From assembly GCA_015680905.1 (NCBI GenBank), contig CM027377.1, forward strand, positions 65,431,501 through 65,495,500: DNA of 64,000 nucleotides, in the 5' to 3' direction. Shown piece after piece: positions 32,453 through 43,068 of this stretch; position 1 is the first letter of the stretch; every line of letters starts with the position of its first letter. A program made the translations under genes and the position numbers. The notes beneath the pieces are model-generated. The model saw only the letters and a program-made list of their open reading frames with translations, did not search any database and was not told where the DNA came from. This stretch comes from Coptis chinensis (lineage: Eukaryota; Streptophyta; Magnoliopsida; Ranunculales; Ranunculaceae).

Positions 32453-33974
32453 GATTGCCATTCGGGGGCGTACAAGCCTCGACGTTATAGAAAAGTTTGC
32501 TTGTTTGAGTTGGGAGGAGAAACGAGCTGTCTTGGGGGAGGTTGCGCATTACTTCAAGAAGCGTGGAGGAGAGAAAATCAACCGAAGAAGGTGGAGTAAA
32601 AGAAGAGGGCTGGCAAGCATGTTTTTGACATCTCTGATTCTAGCTCGGATCCTGAGATGGAGAGGGAGAGCCAAAGGAGGGCACCTGTTTCTAGAGTAAG
32701 AACGGCTGGAGGAGCTGCTGATAGCCATTCTGCTCCTAGACGTTCTGAGGGGGGTGATGGTGATCGAGCTGGTCATGGTGCAGGTGGAAATGTTGGGGGA
32801 AGTGGTGATGCTCTTGCTCCCTTCCGGAGGCCTCAGCTGAAGAGGCGCTCTGAGGTGGTTGAGATTGTGGGGGCGAAGAGGACCTAAACTGAGTCTGAGG
32901 AACGACCTGGTTTGAGGGAAGGTCGTACTTCTTCAGGTCGGGCTCCTTTGAAGAAGATGAATTTGAAGGAGCTGGTGGTTAATGTGGGGGTAGCTGATAC
33001 CCGGGGCAAGAAGAAGGCTGGTGAGGTTGAGCCTGTAGCCCAAAAGTGCAAGGGGTTGAGGAGTGCAGCCCCAAGTGACAAGGCTGCTGAGTCTGACATC
33101 CTAGACTGGTTGGTCAGCTACTACGACCCAGTGAGTGGGTTGACCAAGCTAGTGAAGAACTTGGATTGTAGTTTCAAGTCTTCACTAGTTGTTGGAGGGC
33201 TGCTGGAGAGTATTGCCCTGGATGGGGATAGAGACCAGCTAGAGACTGGGAAGGATTTGGGGGCGAACCTGAAAGATATGGATCGCTCCTTGTGCTTCGT
33301 AAGTGTCCATCCGATCTGTGTTTCTGTTTTGTGCTTTACAAGTATGTTTTCGATCTGACTTATTTTGTTGGCTTGTCAGGTTCTGGCTATGTACAGGAAG
33401 CTGAGGGAGATGGCCATTATCTCCAACATGTATAAGAAGGAGTTGGATGTGGCCAAGGAGGCTTATGACAAGTTGCTAGCTGTGCAAGAGGTAGAGAGGG
33501 CTGAAGTGTCGGGCTGAGGTTGTAGGTTAGGGATCTGGCTAGGAAGATGGCCTTGCTGCAACCAACACTTGATGCTTCTAAAGTGGAGGTTCAACATTAG
33601 ATTAATGAGAGCACACGAGCATAGGACGTTGCTGAAAGAGCTCAAAAAGAGTACAACGACCTGGTCAATTTGGTAGAAAGTGGGGATGTTTACGTTCTAG
33701 TGGATGACTATATGGAACTAGAACGTAAATACAAAACCATCAAGAGGTCGGTCGAAAATGGGGATGCAACAGTAGTTGTGGATAGTGCTGTTGTAGATGC
33801 TAGTAGACGACCTGATCTCCCATCCAACCTTGGTGCTGCTCTTGCTGCTTAACCCACTGAAAATGTTGCCACCGAAGTGCTGAATGCAAGTGGTGATCCG
33901 GCCAGCAGCTCTGTTGGTGAAAAGGGCTGCCAACTGGACCCCTTGAATGTGGAGAATCTTTCTTGTGTCAATTG
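32453..33974 (+). pseudogene. Antisense ORF of T1, with intron remnants
   Basis: It is read on the plus strand, opposite to T1 pol. After an acceptor-like site (TTTTTGCAG, ending 32452) the frames give SLDVIEKFACLSWEEKRAVLGEVAHYFKK, then a Ser/Arg/Gly-rich region (32657-32887), KKMNLKELVVNVGVADTRGK and DILDWLVSYYDPVSGLTKLVKNLDC (32912-33300). A GT-AG intron lies at about 33300-33379. Next comes VLAMYRKLREMAIISNMYKKELDVAKEAYDKLL, an Ala/Glu/Lys-rich probable coiled coil, and an end at 33972 (NVENLSCVN). The amino terminus is missing. Antisense ORFs between pol and the 3' LTR are reported for Tat elements (for example maize Grande). Function unknown; several stops. Confidence 0.6.
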
Positions 33975-34832
33975 ATCTTGTTCTTCTTCTAAGTTGTTTT
34001 GATGATGGATGAAATGTTTGAACAATATTCTCTTTTGTTGTTGATACTGATACTTCTATTTTTAATGGGGATGCTGATGTCGTTTTCCCAGGATAACCTG
34101 GGGGCTTCTAGTGTCTAACCGAAATTGTATTAAGTTAAAATATTTAAATTACTTACTTGCTTTTGAATAAGATTGTCTTTGAATTTTGAATGAATGTGAT
34201 TGCTTCCATTGCTTTTTGATTTGTTATTTGACGACCTGTGCTACATAGTAGCAGACTTTGACGACCTGTTGAGTTTTGTTACATCATTTGGGTTTGTAGG
34301 TCATACGTGTCTGTGTACGACCTGATAGATGCGCGTAGTTGGCACCTAGGTTTCCTTGTGTCCTTAGGTGTGTGTATTGATTGAGTGGTTCCTTTTTGGG
34401 GAACTTCTTATTGATTCTTGACAGATAATTAGCCTTTGAATGGCTATTATAGTTGAGTCAAGCTTAACCCCTTTCAAGGCTTTACGTTGACTTGGGGTCC
34501 TTTTGGGGTCCCATGGATTGTATTTGTCTAATAATTGGCCTTTGCACGGCAATTACAGTTGAATCATGCTTAACTCTGGCGTTGGTGTTAAGTTGATTGT
34601 GGTCCTTTTGGGGGACCGTATATTGAATTTGACTGATAATTAACCATTGTGCTGCAATTATAGTTAAGTTGTGCTCAATTCTGGCATTGGTGCCAGGTCG
34701 GATATTGTGATACCCCAGATCGGTGAGCGCATGTAAGATGTGCGGTACTTATGTAATGCAAATATAACATTCATATGCGAAATGCTGATGAAATGTCATT
34801 CGATTGATTGATACATTTGAGATATATTATTG
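33975..34832 (-). other. Region between pol and antisense ORF of T1
   Basis: It is non-coding. It carries two ACGACCTG words near 34220-34270, a short palindrome CCAGGATAACCTGG (34090), and the 106-bp tandem repeat at 34375-34720. No 3' LTR sequence is recognisable. Confidence 0.6.
34375..34720. repeat. About 106-bp imperfect tandem repeat, roughly 3 copies
   Basis: Units begin ATAATTAGCC, ATAATTGGCC and ATAATTAACC at 34425, 34531 and 34636, each with a TGAGTCAAGCTTAA-like and a GGTCCTTTTGGGG element. A partial copy precedes the first. Tandem repeats in this position are common in Tat elements. Confidence 0.8.
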
Positions 34833-35953
34833 GTAAAAACACTTGAGTAGAGATGTGTTCCAAGGTCGTGGAAGCAGATCACCGAGCTGAGTTTTGATCC
34901 ATTACGCTCCATTTCCAACGACTTTGTGAACTATATATGGGCCCTCCCATGTTGGGTCAAGCTTGGCTGGTGCTAACGTCTTTTTAAGGACTAGGTCGCC
35001 AACTTGAAAAGATCTTGGAACGACCTTCTTGTTGTAAGATTGTTAGATTATTTGGTGGTACCGAGATAGGGATATTACAGCTATTTCCCTTCGCTCTTCT
35101 AGGAGATCGACTTCTTTGGCTAAGATGCTGTCATTTTCTCCTTATTCGACGATGTCTGATCGTGTGGTTGTGATTGTGAGCTCTGATGGTATGACTGCTT
35201 TTGTTCCAAAGCAGAGTGTGAAAGGAGACTCGTTGGTACTGGCTCTGGCTATTGTTCTGTATGCCCATAAAATATTCTCGAGTTGTTCTAGCAATTGGCT
35301 TTTCTTGCTCTCCAACTTCTTTTGGAGATTTTCTTTAATGGATTTGTTTGTGGTCTCTGCTTGGCCATTGCTTTGTGTATATTGAGGTGTAGAAAATGCT
35401 TGAGTGATGCGCCATTTTTGTAGAAATGCCTTGACTTGTGTGCCAGAAAATTGTGTTCCGTTGTCCATGACAAGGGTGTCGGGTAGACCAAATCTTGTGA
35501 TGATGTTGGTCCATATAAAGTTTATGACGTGGACTTCCTTGACTTGAACTAGTGGGACGGCTTCCACCTATTTGGTGAAGTAATCTGTGGCTGGTAGGAC
35601 GTATTTGAGTCCTGTTTTTTTTTTTGTGGGATGAATGGTCCCATGATGTCTAGCCCCCACATATGAAAAGGCCATGGGCTGGCTATGATGATTAACTCTC
35701 ATGCTAGACTGAGATGGTTGTGGCCAAATGTTTAACATTGGTGGCATTTGAGAGCGTACGTCTTTGCCTCGATGTGCATGCCGGGCCAATAATACCCTTG
35801 GGCGATTGCTTTGTGAACTATAGATCTTGCTCCTGCATGGTTGCCACATTTGCCTTTATGAATCTCGTTAAAGATGAGTTGGCCTTCACGTGGAGTTATG
35901 CATCTTAGGTGGGGTCCTCCTACGGATTTACGAAACAATCGTCCGTTGATCAC
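34833..35953 (-). pseudogene. Integrase of T1
   Basis: 35953-35732 holds the zinc finger (FNEIHKGKCGNHAGARSIVH...YALKCHQC, all four HHCC ligands present). The first catalytic Asp region and ATDYFTK are in a shifted frame near 35570-35680, with a TAG in place of the following Trp. 35567-35142 has GLPDTLVMDNGTQFSG and TQSNGQAETTNKSIKENLQKKL (second D and E). Downstream frames give KEVDLLEERREIAVISLSRYHQ, DLVLKKTLAPAKLDPTWEGPYIV (C-terminal domain) and end near RPWNTSLLKCF at 34833. It is clearly a Tat/Gypsy integrase, broken by several lesions. Confidence 0.86.
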
Positions 35954-35968
35954 TGTATATCTGGGAGC

Positions 35969-36583
35969 TCAAAATTGTATTGCATGAGCATTCTTTGCCT
36001 CTGTTGGGAGCTCACCATGTGAAATATACTTCAGGACTGGGCCTATCCAAGATTGAGTGATTTCTTCGTCAGATGAGGGCTGAAAGTCCGTGAGGCTGTT
36101 GACAATTTCTTGATGGTAAGCGGGCCTTTCTAGGATGTCGATGTAGACAGTGTTGGGACATGCCTCTTGGGTTTTCGAGGCTAAGAAAGTCAGGCTGTCG
36201 GCATGTTTGTTATCCTCCCGGGGAATGTGTTCCAAGGAGAATATTTTGAACGAGCTGATGATGTCATTGATGACCTGAGCGTACTTGGCTAGGTTTGCTT
36301 TGTTTGTCACATACTCTTTGGTGATCTATTTGACGATTAGCTGCGAGTCACTGTAAGCTTTGAGCTTTTGGACTTGTAGTTGTTGTGCCATGCGGAGGCC
36401 TGTGATCAATGCTTCATATTCTGCTTCATTGTTTGATGTTGCGAAATCGATCTTGATTGATTTCTGTAGCTGTGTTCCTTCTCGTGAAGTTAACATAGCC
36501 CCCAGTCTGGTACCGCTGTTGTTGTATGCTCCATCTACGTAGAGGTGTCATGCGTCTAGGGTGGGTGGTTGATGGAATGTAGT
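35969..36583 (-). pseudogene. Second (archaeal-type) RNase H of T1
   Basis: Directly left of the CACTA insertion the minus strand reads LYVDGAYNNSGTRLGAML, FATSNNEAEYEALITGL and YSDSQLIV, which carry the D, E and D of an RNase HI fold, then a TAG and KEYVTNKANLAKYAQVINDIISSF...IPREDNKHADSL with the last acidic position. This is the additional RNase H acquired by Tat elements, distinct from the first RNase H at 49888-50503. One stop and a shift near 36450 inactivate it. Confidence 0.85.
36581..36583. repeat. Target site duplication of C1 (left)
   Basis: AGT, repeated at 49888-49890 directly outside the other terminus. Three bases is the standard CACTA duplication. Confidence 0.85.
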
Positions 36584-36611
36584 CACTACAAGAAAATTGA
36601 CCTTTTCCCAC

Positions 36612-36830
36612 GGATGCCCGGTATTTTTAGCCACAGTCATGAACCCTTGCATACTTTCCTACGAATTTTGACCATAGCAAATAGGTTTATGTTCGTTTAG
36701 TAGCTTTAATATTTTTAGCCACGGTTTAACTGTTTCCTAGGACCGTGGGTGCAGCCACGGCTAAAACTGTCGGTTACAATTTTTTAACCTTTACCACGGC
36801 TGTTGCACTCGTTTTGACCGTGGGGATTAG
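36612..36830. repeat. Left subterminal repeats of C1
   Basis: Words CCCACGGATG, CCACAGTCATGAACC, CCACGGTTTAACTG, GACCGTGGGTG, CCACGGCTAAAACTG and TTGACCGTGGGG occur in both orientations. Confidence 0.75.
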
Positions 36831-36838
36831 GGTTCTAA

Positions 36839-36997
36839 GGCTGAGTCCAATGGCTCCCTATCCCCTTAAAAGGAAAGCTAAAGTCAACAGATTTTACTCT
36901 CTATCATTAGTTTCCTCTGCATATATACAAAGGATTTTACTCTCTATCCTTATTTTACTCTCTATATCAAGGGGATAGGGAGCTATTGGACTCAGCC
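36839..36997. mobile_element. Tourist/Harbinger-like MITE (159 bp) inside C1
   Basis: It begins GGCTGAGTCCAATGGCTCCC and ends with its near-perfect inverted copy (GGGAGCTATTGGACTCAGCC), about 30 bp in each arm, flanked by TAA on both sides. A 3-bp TAA duplication with GG-starting inverted repeats fits PIF/Harbinger-derived MITEs. The interior is AT-rich with three TTTTACTCTCTAT units. No coding capacity. Confidence 0.85.
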
Positions 36998-39958
36998 TAA
37001 ATGAAGAAGAACAAAATAATTCATCGCAAACAGTTCACTCAATTCCCCAACTTAGCTTCTCCCCCACTGCCACTTACCTTTTTTTCTCTCTTTCTCCTTC
37101 ACAGCTCAACAAGGAAATTAAGGTAAGGTATAGTTCATTTTTTACCAAGCAAATAAAAAAGGTAATTAAGGTAAGTACTGATTTTTTTAATTGCAAGCAC
37201 CGATTTTTTTAAATTGGAAGAGCGAACGAATTTAGTCCCTTCTCAAAAGCCCTAGGTCATAACTGTTCTTCTTCAACCTAACGAAATGAGCTTCCATCCC
37301 AACTTTGTGACCTAATCAGAGTTATAAATAAGTCGTTGGTATTTGAAGCTAGGTGGAGGGTGGACGCATCTCTTCTTCTAATTTGTGAACAAATTGCAGA
37401 GATTCTCGATAGATTGAAGTGAGGCAAACACCAATTTAGTTATGGTATGTTTAAATAAACCTAAAGTTCAAATTTCTTTTATGTTTTAGTGTTTATTGGT
37501 AGAATTAGTCGTGTTGTGATTAGTTTCTATGCAATTGAAGATATGGGGTTGTAAAATTTTGACCGAATTAAGCCATCGCTTATCTTTGTGGTTTATTGAG
37601 AATTAAGGAGGATGGTAATCTAGCATTGCCAAATTCCTTGAGGAGACACCAAAGTGATAGACGCGATCGGCATGTGCTCTCGCAAAAAAAAAAGATGCAT
37701 ATCGGGTTGGTACATTGATTAAGTAAGACAAAATGTATAAAAGATTTCTTACTAAATATTTTTTTAACCAAACTTTTTCCCCTGTACTGTAGATTTTGAA
37801 AGATGATACATGGATCATTCACACCCAAAACGAGACAATGATAATGTGGGGTAGAATCAACTCTTTTGTTGCTTGTGATTACCACACAATAATATTGGCT
37901 CTTACAAAGTCATACATTCAGGTGGTACACTGATCTTGCATCAGTGCTGCTTTTTGTCTTTTGTGTTTTTTCTTTCGTGTGTTATCTTGCATCAGTGTTG
38001 TTTGTTTGGTTCTTTAATTATCTTTTGGGTGTTGGGGACAAATTGAAGTGAACATTATTAATTGATTTATGGTAAAGATGTAATAACTTTAACTGCTACA
38101 TCAATATAATTGCTTTTTCACTTGCAAATACAATTAGCATTTTAGTTGTGACAATTTCCTTACTGATGATTGTCACTTTTAATTTTTTTCGTTATATGAA
38201 GGTTTTGATTATCAGAGAGAAGCTTGCTGAATTGTATGAGTCAGAGGAGCAGTTGGCAAGAGCAAGCTCAGATGCTCAGTGGAATTGATCCGGACTCGAA
38301 TCAGGTAAGGCACAAAAGCATCTTCTTTTGTTGTACTTTTGAGTTATGCTAATACTTTTATCAATATATGCAGCACTCTTCAACTTTTTAATCTTCTACT
38401 TCTCTTTCAGAATGATGGATGAGGCATATAAGCTCTCTAAATGCATCCAAATTGCTTGCCTTTATCTTGAGGTACTTAATATCTGCCTACATATATGTGG
38501 CACATGTGTCGCAGGCTCATGCCTTTCATTTATAACTATTGGTTGTCTATACATTATGTCATCTTTTGTAGACTGAACTCTGGCTAATCTTTAAGATGAA
38601 CCCATTCTACATAAATCTGGTGTATGTTTTATTGCCTACATTAAATTGTTCTACTTGCTTGACATGGCGGGGATGATGATCTTTGTGAATGCAGAAGCGT
38701 TTATTAACTAAGCCTCATTCTTGGTCAGCGGTAGCCAACATGAAGTATTGAATATACAGTACAAGGTGCATGCAATACTTGGGTATCATATTTGAGGTTG
38801 GGAAAATGAGGGTAACTTACTTTAATTGTATTGTATGTCTTTTGTATATTTGTTATGCAAGGATATTGAATTTGAAAAGGAAGTTCTTGGATTTTAAAAA
38901 ATGCTTAGTTTCAAATAATCTTTTTACGATGTCTACCTAAAGAAACTTAGTTTATGTTTTCAAATGCCACATTTGATAGAATTTCAAGTTTGAGGGGTGA
39001 CTACTTGTACCAATGTACACATAATGACCTTTAATTGCCGTGAGTCTGACACAACATTTGGGTTGACCATGGGAATGTGGCCCATGTCACCGTGTTAGGA
39101 GCATGCTAGGGATTTAACTCAATACTTGAATCATGCTTTCTTTGTGTTATATTACATTTTATTTTGTTGGACTTTAGTTCATGCATAGTTCTGATTTTTA
39201 TAACCATGTATAATAAATAGTCTCGCTAATAGAGTTTATGATGTGTTTAGAATTGTGTAGAAATATTTTTGTGGCTTGTCGTTTCAAATATGTTTTATGT
39301 ATATCATTGTCGTTTCAAATCCGTTTTACGAACCGTTTTCACCGCTGTCTTTGTGATTTAAGTGAGCATCCTACGGAACTACTGAAATGTTCAGAACTAG
39401 TGCTTTAGTACTATCAATTGGTCGTCCTTTGTTGTGGGTTAGTGTACGTCGAGACTTAAAGCGTTGACATGTTTGGGCATACCAATGCAACTATGGAACT
39501 GGTCATATCGTCTGTATAGGATTTTGTCTTCATGGATATGACTATAAGGGGCTTGAAATTTGAGGAGCTTTTCTTTGGGTGGAAGACTGCAAGTTTCTTC
39601 AGCTGTTCTACATTATACAAAAAGCTTTTAGTTTCTATTTCTGGTCACTTGTAATCGTCTGACTACTCCTTGCACAAAGTATTGGCAATTGTGTGAATTC
39701 TTTACTACTCTGACTTATGGTTGTATGAAGTATATATTTACTTTCTTATAGTCAAGGAAATGTCTAACTGATTATACTTTTTTTTCCTCATTTTACAAAT
39801 CCAAATCAATGAAATTGATCTTGTGACCCGAGTACCAAATACAAGGATTTGGACCATGACCCTATTGCAGAGATGTGTTTCTTATTTATTTTATTTTTTT
39901 ATATGTTAATTTTGCATAAAAAATTAATCACAATGTGGGTTAAAATGACTTTGTAGGT
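36998..39958. other. C1 interior, mostly non-coding
   Basis: 37010-37140 is pyrimidine-rich, like a 5' leader. A possible exon lies near 38205-38304 (EKLAELYESEEQLARASSDAQW, ending at a GTAAGG donor), without a recognised domain and with a TGA. The rest is AT-rich, intron-like DNA with no supported gene. Confidence 0.5.
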
Positions 39959-40232
39959 TTTTGGAAAGGATGGAAGTGGTCGAGTACTAGGCTTGGGTAG
40001 TGGTGTCTCCAAGACCACTCTTATGGATGGATCTCCTTATAAGAGGAAAGTCTAAGAAGTGGAGAAGTCAAAATTGGAACTGCAAAGCCAAATGGATGAT
40101 TTGAAACATGAGGTGATTGAAGGGAAGAGGGTACAAATGGAGATGTAGTCACACGTGAATGGATTGCTCACTATGCAAGGAATTAATCAGAGAGCACAAA
40201 CAAAAATTTCTAGGAACTCTACATCTGATCAG
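39959..40232 (+). pseudogene. Transposase_24-like exon relic of C1
   Basis: An acceptor (TTTGTAG) precedes VFGKDGSGRVLGLGSGVSKT, the hallmark of the plant Ptta/En/Spm accessory protein (Transposase_24). A stop follows at KRKV, then a coiled-coil-like stretch (EVEKSKLELQSQMDDLKHEVIEGKR) with another stop, and a GT donor after ACATCTGATCAG. The same motif occurs in C2 near 61750. It is a remnant of the element's own second gene. The upstream exons are gone. Confidence 0.75.
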
Positions 40233-40556
40233 GTATTTGTTTAAACTTAAGATGGCTTGGTAATACATACAATAGGTGTATTTTTATTATTTTTTGTCAA
40301 AGTTGGTCACAAGTGTGCGTAATGTCTAACAATCTTGCTATGTGGCTTCGCACTCAAGTTCATAGGTTACCTAAAACTTTTTTTTATTAACTTAAGCTCA
40401 GTAGGTTCTCTGACTAATAATTGACCATTGGAATTGGTGTCTTTTGCGTATTCCCTTTTGTTTCTTTAGGCCATGAAGATTCGTAAAAGTATGACATTGT
40501 TAGTGTTGAACAAGGATATCCAATTGCATGGGATACACATTGTCTTTGCAGTATAT

Positions 40557-40561
40557 ATTGG
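40557..40561. repeat. Target site duplication of A4 (left)
   Basis: ATTGG, repeated at 49198-49202. Confidence 0.92.
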
Positions 40562-41785
40562 TGATAAGAGCCCAAAACTGTAGTTTTAACCCTTTAACAA
40601 TATTGCTTTAGACCAATTATGTGATTAATAAGTAAGAGTTAGTACTGTTATCGTGCTTTTGTGTATTCCAGGCATTGGAGTCAAATATGTGCAAAAATGC
40701 GTCCCTTTTGCGAGATAAAAGAGCAAAGGTTGGTTGCTAAGAAGTTCTATGATTAAAGGCCAAGATTCAAGGAGAAAAAACCTTTTTAAATCCCGGTCAA
40801 AGCTGAAAAGTCAAAGTCAACGCGGGCAGAAACAACGCACAAAAGTCAACAAAACTTTCGAAGGCCGTATCTTTGGACTCAGACCTCGGAATTGGGCCTA
40901 CCTTATGTCAAAACGACCGGCTCGGAAAGAGCTTTCCAATGGTCTAAGAATTGATCCAATCAGAGGAGCAAAAGTGGGTGACAAGTCTGTGGAAGTCAAA
41001 TCTAGCTGAAAAGGCCTCTGTGGACTGAAGAAATTGGGTTTTGGGCTCGATTTTCCGGCCCAAAACATGGCTCCTCAGCCCATGCACGAAAAAGTGGATT
41101 TGGTCTCCTCCATTTGTATGGAAAAGACTTAACTCTTGAGGATACCTAGATCTAGATTAGAAAATTAGGTTAGACTCCATTAATTAGTTAGAATAGCTTG
41201 TTTTAGATCTAGTTTTTACCTTCAATTAATTAGTGTTAGAACAAAGTAGATTATTATTTAGAATCACTATTAGTTTTATAATAAAGTATTAGTTTTCATT
41301 TCAATTTAGTTATTGATTAAATTCTTATTTAGTTTTAGTTGTTTTAAATTCATAAATTAGGTTATCTTCATTTTGATTCTTAGACTATTGTTAAAATTAG
41401 ATTTATAAAGTTAAAATTAGTTATTAAATTATGACTTGTTATTATTGTTCTTGTGTTGGGAATGATAGCATAATGATATTAGGTGGATTGATTACTCTTC
41501 TCTATAACTTTCTCTTCTATCAAAACCCTATTTTTATTAGATTAGTTAATTTAGATTTATTTGAATCCATCGTATAATCGTAGAATAGAAATTTCACATC
41601 ACACATTACTCTCACCATTGTTCTTTGTATTTGATTAGTTGAATTCGTTTAAGTCTAGAGAGTTAAGAGTGGAATGATTCCATACTCTATATATTGCATG
41701 AATATATATGTGAGAGTAGGAAATAAATAATTGATACCGTAAGAATGAAGTTAGAGTAATATAGTTGAGTTTTTATGGGTTATCA
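40562..41785 (+). repeat. 5' LTR of A4 (1224 bp)
   Basis: TGATAAGAGCCC...GGGTTATCA. It contains an open frame (ATG near 40749 to 41009; MIKGQDSRRKNLFKSRSK...LRPRNWAYLMSKRPARKELSNG). The A1/A3 TATAAAAACAAAAG site is replaced by TTTGTATGGAAAAG, so the promoter element is unclear. Confidence 0.94.
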
Positions 41786-41787
41786 AA

Positions 41788-41800
41788 TGGTGTCGCTGCC
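41788..41800 (+). other. Primer binding site of A4 (mutated)
   Basis: TGGTGTCGCTGCC lies two bases after the LTR. It is the Asp-type site with two C-to-T changes relative to A3 (TGGCGCCGCTGCC), as expected from cytosine deamination. Confidence 0.8.
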
Positions 41801-43068
41801 ATCTTAATCTCGTTCAAGATAAGAATTCAATTGCTTGAATTCAATGGGAAATCCCCCATTCTCTACCCACCCACCCTTTTAATTTTTCATTCTTATTTCT
41901 TGAATTTTCGAAACCATTCACTGCTTTAGGCATAGGGGCTGCGGATTCACAGAGGAAAACACTGCAGTAAAGGTATTTGTAAATTTCAAAAAATTCTGAA
42001 AATTTACAGGCGTAATCCTTAAGGTGTTATTGATTTACTGTAATTTTGTCAGAATTTTCCTAATTGTTTTACCTTGTGAAACAATACGATCTTTACAGTG
42101 CTGCATTTCAGTTTTCAAACCGTAAGTTCTTGAAAAACAGACGAGTAAGGTTGATTAGGAAGTTCCAAAAATTCTAACCTTTTTACAAGAGTATCTATCC
42201 TAAGTCAGGAGTTTGCAATAAAAGTTTGACGAGTTTTTCATTTGTTTTGACCTCCTAACTAGTAGAGTGTTTCCAATGTGTTTCTGCAGTTTTGCAAACA
42301 CTTAATTTATAGAACAATAGCCAATAGGAAGGGTTTGTAGAACTCCAATTACTCTAAATTGTTTACAAGAATACCCATGATCTGTCAGGAGTCTCCAGTA
42401 AAATTTTGGCGATTTTTGTCTCTGTTTTGATTAGTTAACCATTCGGTTGTTTGTATTGTGTCCGAAAACTATTTCACAAACTTTGAAGGGCACTAGAAGG
42501 ACTTTCATAGCTCCGATTGATCTGAAATTTTACAGGCTACTTGTTAGACATCTTAGCAAACTACTATAAAAATTTCAATTTTTTTTAGCGTGCCCCGTGC
42601 CCTAGATAGCCTATTTTCGAGCACAACCTGCGCCTAAAACACTAGACATCATCCAAGATTGAGTGCGCCCCGCGCCCAACCAAGGCAAAGTTCGAGCGCC
42701 CACCATGCTTAAGTGCCTGGAACTCGAGTTTGACCTGAGCGCGACCCGCACCCACCCAAGGCTAATTTCAAGTGCGACCCGCGCCTAAGTGCCTATTCCT
42801 TGAGCAAGGTCAGTAAGCACCCCTCGCTGCGCCCTACCTGGGCTAAAAGTGACGCGCGATTCGCTCCTCTGTACGGAGCGACCGATTTTTCACCGGGTCA
42901 TCCAAATTTTAATTTCTTCAAGTTATTCAGTGTTTCTAACATCATACAAACACTGAGATCGTGTATACAAGATGCTATTCAAACGCGTAGCAAGGAGGCA
43001 TTCAAGTACTCCTTCTTCCACTCCTCGTCTCTTCTGTTAGAGGAGTTTTAATTCTAGTATAATTAGGC
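41801..43068 (+). other. 5' leader of A4 with GCGCCC repeats
   Basis: This is a long non-coding leader. 42050-42560 contains three or four loosely repeated stretches (TTTACAAGAGTATC/TTTACAAGAATACC, GTCAGGAGT, TTTTGACCTCC). 42588-42830 holds repeats of GAGTGCG(A)CCCGCGCC(C)AA. The open frame at 42800-43051 reads through the latter and has no domain. Confidence 0.6.

Noticed and set aside
34372-34720. CRISPR-like array
   Set aside because: Only about three long imperfect units without unique spacers, in plant transposon DNA.
38205-38304. An exon of a host gene in C1
   Set aside because: A short open stretch with a donor site, but it contains a TGA and shows no recognisable domain.
42800-43051. 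84-codon frame before A4 gag
   Set aside because: Runs through the GCGCCC repeats; no similarity to Gag N-termini of A2 or A3.
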